Of a DNA stretch of 64,000 bases, positions 59,572 to 64,000 are shown one piece after another. A program made the translations under genes and the position numbers. This DNA is from an uncultured Oscillibacter sp. GTDB taxonomy: Bacteria; Bacillota; Clostridia; Oscillospirales; Oscillospiraceae. A model generated the notes under the pieces. That model was given only the letters and a program-made list of their open reading frames with translations. It was not told the DNA's origin and made no database searches. How positions within the stretch are numbered: the stretch's first letter is position 1; each line of letters starts with the position of its first letter. The stretch spans positions 1 to 64,000 of the forward strand of contig CAJUDW010000003.1 in assembly GCA_910584995.1 (NCBI GenBank). The letters are read 5' to 3'.

Positions 59572-59640
59572 ATTTCCTGTCGAATCCCCTACGAAATGTA
59601 GGAAATTTTGTCGAGTCAACTACATGGCTGTAGATTTTTG

Positions 59641-59669
59641 AAGGGAGCGCCGGTTTCCGGCGCTCCCTT
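59641..59669. terminator. terminator between DUF3810 and the SLH-transglutaminase gene
   Basis: A perfect 13-bp stem AAGGGAGCGCCGG/CCGGCGCTCCCTT with a TTT loop. Upstream, two more small hairpins (CCTAC/GTAGG at 59588 and CTACA/TGTAG followed by ATTTTT at 59621-59640) precede it on the plus strand. Confidence 0.75.
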
Positions 59670-59749
59670 CACGATTACTTTACTGTTCTTGTTTCCGCTT
59701 CTCTTCCCACCGGCATGCCCTCACACGGCATGCGGCAGGAATCCTTTCT

Positions 59750-61186
59750 TTACCAGGCATGGAGGGCGTATGACTGTTCCGGCGTCATGGCGAAAAAGCT
59801 GTAGTCCGTCCGTCCGCTGCCATCTCCCCAGGTGGTGTCAATGTGAACCTCTGTGCCGTCCAGGGTGGCGACCGTCCAAATATGATCCTCGTTGGCCAGG
59901 CCATAGCAGGAGATGCCCTCCAGTTTCAGGAGCATATTATACGCCCCTGTGTAACCGTCGCAGACGGCGGTCCCCCTGGCAAAGAGGCTGTAGGGCGTGT
60001 GGCTGACGGAGTCCTCCCCTGCGCTGTAGTCATAGGTGCAGTTTTCGCAGATCCAGGTGTAGTACACCTGGGCTTTTTCGTATTCCGTCATATCCGCCGT
60101 CAGGTATCCGTCCTCCCATAGCTGGTCATGGACGTCCACGGCGGCGGCAATGGATTGGGCCCGGTACTCCTGCAGGGCGTCGTCCTGGCCTACGGCGGAA
60201 AACCGCAGGGTCATATCGCCTTTCCGGTTGTAATTGCAGGCCACCGAATTGTAGCCCTGCTCGGAGTAGCTTTTGACAATACGCAGGGTCGTGTTCATGA
60301 TTGTCTTGGCCTGTTCCGTATCCAGGCCCTCCGGGAAGGTAAACTCCAGCGTATTGCTGCCGGAGGAAAGCATGTACTGCACGCAGGCCTCTATCTGCCA
60401 GTCCGGCCCCGGGGTGGGGACGTAATAGCCCTCAGGCACCAGATCTGCCAGGGTGGTTCCCTGGGCGCTGCCGCCGGAAGCGGACGTCCTCCAGTCCAGG
60501 CTAATCCGCAGATCAGGATCCGCAATGCGGGTCAGCATGGCCGCCGCCGCGCCCCTGGTGATATTGGCCTCCGGCTGGAAGGTTCCGTAGGCATCTCCTC
60601 CGCCGGAAATCCCGGCCCGGTAGAGGAACAGGATATCCTGATAATAGGGGGTGTATTCCGTCACATCGGTGATAAACTCCCGGGCGGCATAGCCTGTGGT
60701 GACGGCGGTGTCATTGATGGGGGAGAGTTCCTCCGGCGGCAGGACGTTGGCCAGCATATGGGCAACCTCCGCCCGCGTGGCAGGGCGGCCTAAATCCGGC
60801 CCCAGTTCCTCCGCCAGCACGCCCTCCGCCTGGAGATACCGCAGGTATTTTCCCGACAGGGGACCGCCGTCCCCGCCCCAGGGCTCGGAGCCCGTCTCCG
60901 GGTCTCCCGTGGCGTACAGGCTCCGGATGCGGCCGGTAAAAATCACCATCTCGCCCAGGCTGATGGTATCCCCCAGGCCGTAGGTGCCGTCCGGACGCCC
61001 TACGGAGAGGCCGTACTCGTACAGCGCAGCCACATTGTCATAGAACACGGAGTCTGGGGACAGGTCGGAAAACTGCCCCTCGTAACGTTTGGTGCGGGCA
61101 AAGCCTCCCTCCGCCGGAGCGGCCAGCGCGGAAACCGACAGTGCCAGCACAGCAGCCAGCAGCAACGGAAATATGCGGCATTTCAT
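59750..61186 (-). CDS. S-layer-homology protein with a transglutaminase-like domain
   Basis: 478 residues. A signal peptide (1-23, ALSVSALAAPAEG) is followed by SLH repeats (about 38-240; blocks such as FYDNVAALYEYGLSVGRPDGTYGLGDTISLGEMVIF and YYQDILFLYRAGISGGGDAYGTFQPEANITRGAAAAMLTRIA). The transglutaminase core (about 350-478) has the catalytic triad C409 (GTAVCDGY), H435 (EDHIW) and D450 (HIDTTWGD). The SLH part would hold it to the cell wall, so it is a surface-bound cross-linking or protease-like enzyme. The ATG follows AAGGAGATATCT. The gene lies 37 bases downstream of the LCP gene on the same strand, so they are probably co-transcribed. Confidence 0.9.
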   Translation of the reverse strand: MKCRIFPLLLAAVLALSVSALAAPAEGGFARTKRYEGQFSDLSPDSVFYDNVAALYEYGLSVGRPDGTYGLGDTISLGEMVIFTGRIRSLYATGDPETGSEPWGGDGGPLSGKYLRYLQAEGVLAEELGPDLGRPATRAEVAHMLANVLPPEELSPINDTAVTTGYAAREFITDVTEYTPYYQDILFLYRAGISGGGDAYGTFQPEANITRGAAAAMLTRIADPDLRISLDWRTSASGGSAQGTTLADLVPEGYYVPTPGPDWQIEACVQYMLSSGSNTLEFTFPEGLDTEQAKTIMNTTLRIVKSYSEQGYNSVACNYNRKGDMTLRFSAVGQDDALQEYRAQSIAAAVDVHDQLWEDGYLTADMTEYEKAQVYYTWICENCTYDYSAGEDSVSHTPYSLFARGTAVCDGYTGAYNMLLKLEGISCYGLANEDHIWTVATLDGTEVHIDTTWGDGSGRTDYSFFAMTPEQSYALHAW

Positions 61187-61223
61187 AGATATCTCCTTAT
61201 TTGACGAAAGCGGCCCGGCAATC

Positions 61224-62267
61224 TTACCCTCTGCCGGGAATGTTCAAATCCTCCATGACCCGATCCTCTACGTAGGGATTCAGATACTGGTTGACCAGGG
61301 CCAGGGTCTCCTCCGGATCCAGATAGATATACGGGGATTTCCACTCGCTGGGGAGGGTGGAGAAGTTCACGCTGTCCGATCCCATGGAGATCATCTGCGC
61401 GCCCAGCCAGGCCAGATTCCCCAGGGTCAAGTCCGTTTCCACATGCCTCTGGAAAATCTTCACAAAATCGTCTATCTTGTCCACATTGGAGAGGGTCAAA
61501 GTCTGTTTGGCCACGGTTTTCAGGAAGTCCTGCTGCGTCTTCATGCGGCCTACGTCCTCGCTGCCGTAGCCGGTGCCGTCGTTGTTGTGGCGGAACCGGA
61601 CTACCTTCAGGGCGTCCGCGCCGTAGAGATGCTGGAGGCCCTTGGAAAAGTGGATGTGGAGATCCTGCACCGGGTCATCATAGTCCATATCCACAGGGAC
61701 GTAGAAATCCACACCCTTGATAGCGTCCACCAGCGCCTCAAAACCCCGCAGATCCACCAGGACAGTATAGTCCACCGGGATGCCCAGCTGCTCCGAAATG
61801 GTTTCCGCCAGCAATTCCATGCCACCGATGTTATAGGCGGCGTTGATTTTCCAGTTCTTTCCGTTAATTACCGCCTTGCTGTCCCGGGGGATGCTGGCGC
61901 CGTAGAGATAGCCGTTGGCGGCGTCCACGGCCACCAGGATATTGGTGTCGCTGCCGCCGTTGCCGTCGTCCACGCCGGAGACCAGAATGGTGAAAAATTT
62001 TTCCTTCCGCTCCCGGTGGGACCGGAGAGCCTCCTGGATCGCCAGATCCTCTGGGCTTTCCGTCCCGCTGTTCTGGGCCTTGTCGCCTTCCGTCTGCCCG
62101 GTTTGGATCACAGGCTCCTCTTCTCTTTTCTGCTCCGGCTCCTGGAAGAGGGCGCGGGTGCCAACGTATAAAAGCCCCGCCAGAAGGACGATTGTCAGCA
62201 AAACGGGGGCCATGCGGCTGGACCGGCGCCTGCGGCGGCGCTTCAGGCGGGAAGGGGGTTTGGACAT
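61224..62267 (-). CDS. LytR-CpsA-Psr (LCP) family protein
   Basis: 347 residues. A very basic N-terminus (SRLKRRRRRRSS) and one membrane helix (about 18-38) are followed by an extracytoplasmic LCP domain. Visible motifs are FFTILVSGVDDGNGGSDTNILVAVD (the conserved SDT metal/phosphate site), GASIPRDSKAVING with its arginine, KINAAYNIGG, and VVRFRHN with a catalytic arginine. LCP proteins transfer wall polymers onto peptidoglycan. ATG 62267 follows AAGGAGAG; the frame to 62381 has no ribosome site. Confidence 0.93.
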   Translation of the reverse strand: MSKPPSRLKRRRRRRSSRMAPVLLTIVLLAGLLYVGTRALFQEPEQKREEEPVIQTGQTEGDKAQNSGTESPEDLAIQEALRSHRERKEKFFTILVSGVDDGNGGSDTNILVAVDAANGYLYGASIPRDSKAVINGKNWKINAAYNIGGMELLAETISEQLGIPVDYTVLVDLRGFEALVDAIKGVDFYVPVDMDYDDPVQDLHIHFSKGLQHLYGADALKVVRFRHNNDGTGYGSEDVGRMKTQQDFLKTVAKQTLTLSNVDKIDDFVKIFQRHVETDLTLGNLAWLGAQMISMGSDSVNFSTLPSEWKSPYIYLDPEETLALVNQYLNPYVEDRVMEDLNIPGRG

Positions 62268-62415
62268 GGAAAACTCTCCTTGCTTACGCGGCAGGCCGCC
62301 GCAGAGATTTGATTGACATAACGCAGTCCCCATTATAAAACCCTCCCGCTGAAAACACAAGAGGAAATTCCCTCTGTTCACGAACTATTCACCGCTTGTC
62401 CGTTTTCCTTCCGGG

Positions 62416-62443
62416 AAAAATAGCGGCCAAAGCCGCTATTTTT
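62416..62443 (-). terminator. terminator overlapping the stop codon of the 86-residue gene
   Basis: AAAAATAGCGGC (62416-62427) and GCCGCTATTTTT (62432-62443) form a 12-bp stem with a CAAA loop. It is bidirectional by sequence. The stop codon at 62436-62438 lies within its right arm. Confidence 0.8.
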
Positions 62444-62696
62444 CTGTCTCTTCCTCGTCGTTCTCCGTTTTCTCCACCAGTTCTTCCAGCAAGACCTTGA
62501 TGTCTGCCAGAAGCTGGTTCTGGTAAGACAGGGCGCACCGGATAAAATGCATCGCCGGGTCCGTCGTCTGAACCGGCTCTGTCCCCTCAACGGGGTGAGG
62601 CCAGCGGCGAACCGGAGGCTCCGGTGTGGTAGGCACTCCCGCAGGAGATGCGGCAGGCGGCTCCGGGCCGCCTCGCCCTCGGTTTCGATTTGCCAT
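62436..62696 (-). CDS. small proline-rich protein of unknown function
   Basis: 86 residues. A basic start (MANRNRGRGG) and a proline-rich stretch (11-45) are followed by a helical, acidic C-terminal half (about 47-84, IRCALSYQNQLLADIKVLLEELVEKTENDEEE) likely to form a coiled coil. There is no membrane segment or known domain. ATG 62696 follows AAGGAGGAATCGTT, an excellent site, so it is a real gene. It is isolated between LCP and spoIIID. Confidence 0.75.
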   Translation of the reverse strand: MANRNRGRGGPEPPAASPAGVPTTPEPPVRRWPHPVEGTEPVQTTDPAMHFIRCALSYQNQLLADIKVLLEELVEKTENDEEETEK

Positions 62697-62854
62697 AACG
62701 ATTCCTCCTTGCCGTTTCCGGGTGCGCCTGAAAAACGGGTAATTCTCCTCTTTCAGCCGCACCCTGGTTCCTTGGGCCTATGGGCCCTGGTCTCCGGACG
62801 GGCTCCTTCCAACTCTGCTGGAAAGTCTGCCGGGAAATTTCCGTCTTCCCGTTG

Positions 62855-63103
62855 CTAAGTGCCCCGGTATTTTTTACGGGTGGCTATGCCGCCCCGGATG
62901 TGCCGCTGGGCCTTGTTGACGTCCAGCACCGCCTTCACCTGCAAATACAGCGCCCGGTTGAACTGAGGCAGCCGTTCGGAAATATCTTTATGTACCGTCG
63001 ATTTGCTGATGCCGAATTTCTGCGCGGCGGCGCGGACAGTGGTCCGGTTCTCTATGATGTACTGGGCCAGACGTTCTGCCCGGTCCTCCATGTTACCCTT
63101 CAA
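62855..63103 (-). CDS. spoIIID: sporulation transcriptional regulator SpoIIID
   Basis: 82 residues, the standard length. An HTH core RTTVRAAAQKFGISKSTVHKDISERLPQ (about 20-47) is followed by a basic C-terminal DNA-contacting region (RHIRGGIATRKKYRG), as in B. subtilis SpoIIID, which acts in the mother cell during spore formation. The TTG at 63103 is used (MKGNMEDRAERLAQYI aligns with the family start) with GGGGAG upstream; ATG 63091 is possible. Presence of this gene implies endospore capacity, although other spo genes are not in the window. Confidence 0.93.
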   Translation of the reverse strand: MKGNMEDRAERLAQYIIENRTTVRAAAQKFGISKSTVHKDISERLPQFNRALYLQVKAVLDVNKAQRHIRGGIATRKKYRGT

Positions 63104-63496
63104 AGCACAACACTCCCCGCCTCTAGTTGGTTCATCCTATGCGGCAGAAAGCCGGGATATGTATGGCCTCCGGCATCAGGAAGTCCTTGGGAGACATACC
63201 TTTCCGCTACCGGGGATTCCCCTTTGAAAAAAACCCGGAGAATTTTTTACTGATTTTTGAGTACTTCCTACAATGGACAACCTATATCTTGTATGCTAGA
63301 ATGGGTTCACTGCGCTAGATATACGGTCTCCTGTTTGTTTTCAAGCGGAGATCGTTAGCGCAAAAATCATCTTAAAGACATGCGGAACGCCGGATAAAGA
63401 CGGCTTTTTTCTTATTTCCCCAAATACTGTCAGACCTTTCAGGCTTTCCGGTGGTTTACACAAGATGCAAGCAAATGAAGGAGGATCCAGACGTCT
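63104..63496. other. spoIIID-nrdD intergenic region
   Basis: About 390 bases with no supported gene apart from the nrdD promoter at 63274-63326 and a weak hairpin followed by TTTTTT (GCCG..CGGC, 63392-63413) in the nrdD leader. The latter could be an attenuator. Confidence 0.45.
63274..63326 (+). promoter_or_regulatory. nrdD promoter with possible NrdR boxes
   Basis: TGGACA (63274-63279), 17 bases, TAGAAT (63297-63302). Two similar AT-rich elements, ACCTATATCTTGTATG (63280-63295) and TGCGCTAGATATACGG (63311-63326), are 31 bases apart. They loosely resemble the paired NrdR boxes that repress ribonucleotide reductase genes. The match is weak. Confidence 0.4.
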
Positions 63497-64000
63497 ATGA
63501 ACGTTATCAAGCGAAACGGCACAGAGGTCGTATTTGACATCCAAAAGATTGTGGCGGCCATTACCAAAGCCAACGAGACCATCGCGGAGGATATCCGCAT
63601 GACTCCCGTCCAGGTAGATCGGATCGCGGAATCTGTGGAACTGGCCTGCCAGAAAATGGGCCGCGCCCCCTCTGTGGAGGAGATCCAGGATTTGGTGGAA
63701 TACCAGATTATGGCCCACGGCGCCTTCGAGGTGGCGAAAAACTATATTACTTACCGCTATACCCGCTCCCTGATCCGCCGCAGCAACACCACTGACGGCC
63801 GTATCCTCACCCTCATCGAGTGCAACAACGAGGAGGCCAAACAGGAGAACTCCAACAAAAATCCCACCGTCAACTCCGTCCAGCGGGACTACATGGCCGG
63901 CGAAGTCAGCCGCGACATCACCAGCCGCCTTCTTCTGCCTGAAGAAATCGTGGAGGCCCACAACGAGGGCATCATCCACTTCCATGATACCGACTACTAT
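63497..64000 (+). CDS. nrdD: anaerobic ribonucleoside-triphosphate reductase, N-terminal part
   Basis: The ATG at 63497 follows AAGGAGGATCC and is open to the window end (168 codons). The first 100 residues are an ATP-cone regulatory domain (VIKRNGTEVVFDIQKIVAAITKANE; APSVEEIQDLVEYQIMAHGAFEVAKNYITYRYTRSLIRR). The start of the glycyl-radical core follows (NPTVNSVQRDYMAGEVSRDITSRLLLPEEIVEAHNEGIIHFHDTDYY). NrdD reduces NTPs to dNTPs under anoxic conditions. The catalytic cysteines and radical glycine lie outside the window. It confirms an anaerobic lifestyle. Confidence 0.95.
   Translation, partial: MNVIKRNGTEVVFDIQKIVAAITKANETIAEDIRMTPVQVDRIAESVELACQKMGRAPSVEEIQDLVEYQIMAHGAFEVAKNYITYRYTRSLIRRSNTTDGRILTLIECNNEEAKQENSNKNPTVNSVQRDYMAGEVSRDITSRLLLPEEIVEAHNEGIIHFHDTDYY

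Noticed and set aside
59578..59620. TGTCGAA and TGTCGAG resembling Spo0A boxes after the DUF3810 gene
   Set aside because: Two 7-base matches downstream of genes and not by a promoter are expected by chance; small hairpins explain the region better.
63341..63985. 214-codon minus-strand frame at the right end
   Set aside because: Antisense of nrdD, which is clear from its ATP-cone and core motifs; nrdD only lacks its end because the window stops.
1..64000. CRISPR array, prophage or IS element
   Set aside because: No regularly spaced identical repeats, no cas, integrase, capsid or transposase genes were found; only short non-coding repeats.

Overview
The window is a GC-rich, gene-dense chromosomal segment of a low-oxygen Clostridia bacterium, most likely Oscillospiraceae (Flavonifractor/Lawsonibacter/Dysosmobacter-like). 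This placement is inferred from gene content: a spore regulator (SpoIIID), anaerobic ribonucleotide reductase, formate-tetrahydrofolate ligase, tryptophanase, many TTG starts behind strong AGGAGG sites, and a Gram-positive LCP protein and S-layer-homology protein. Nothing looks like a prophage, plasmid or CRISPR locus. The ends cut a tRNA-Gly (left) and nrdD (right).

Layout. 1-8 kb: tRNA-Gly, a small AT-rich membrane protein, a folate/one-carbon pair (formyl-THF cyclo-ligase, fhs), a PilZ protein, a sodium:neurotransmitter-type symporter, manA and a DUF3169/XRE pair with a clear autoregulatory operator. 8.8-16 kb: gamma-carbonic anhydrase, M29 aminopeptidase bracketed by two copies of a short repeat, YihY, an ArsC/Spx-like protein without its cysteine, a sirtuin, a phosphoesterase and an odd cytosolic ParB-like/BMP fusion. 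17.6-26.5 kb: a complete minus-strand arginine operon argG-argH-(methyltransferase)-argC-argJ-(small membrane ORFs)-argB-argD-argF, apparently driven from one ArgR-like promoter. 27-34 kb: a housekeeping run yqhQ-prmC-(broken pspC)-recA-recX-rimO-pgsA-fumC. 34.5-38.3 kb: lipoprotein, response regulator and histidine kinase, the last two separated by a 66-bp duplication around a hairpin-rich insert. 38.5-45 kb: a GH3 hexosaminidase, then an aromatic amino acid cassette: ridA-tnaA-NSS transporter, divergent from a YheO/DauR-type regulator, with two tandem 54-nt structured repeats in the ridA-tnaA gap. 45-53 kb: GNAT, YczE-like, small pseudogenes, a phosphatase-GNAT fusion, a Mn2+ (yybP-ykoY) riboswitch in front of a CaCA exchanger, a Nudix hydrolase, a lipid kinase and an AI-2E-family transporter. 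53-59.6 kb: a five-gene peptide/nickel-type ABC importer plus a DUF3810 protein. 59.7-64 kb: SLH-transglutaminase, LCP, SpoIIID and nrdD.

How genes work together. The arg cluster encodes ornithine cycling (ArgJ), glutamate-to-ornithine (ArgB, C, D, J) and ornithine-to-arginine (ArgF, G, H). In the tryptophanase cassette the symporter would import the amino acid, TnaA would beta-eliminate it, and RidA would hydrolyse the aminoacrylate/imine by-product. The best candidates for something undescribed are the tandem 54-nt RNA-like repeats before tnaA, the ParB-like/BMP fusion protein, and two small intergenic repeat families.
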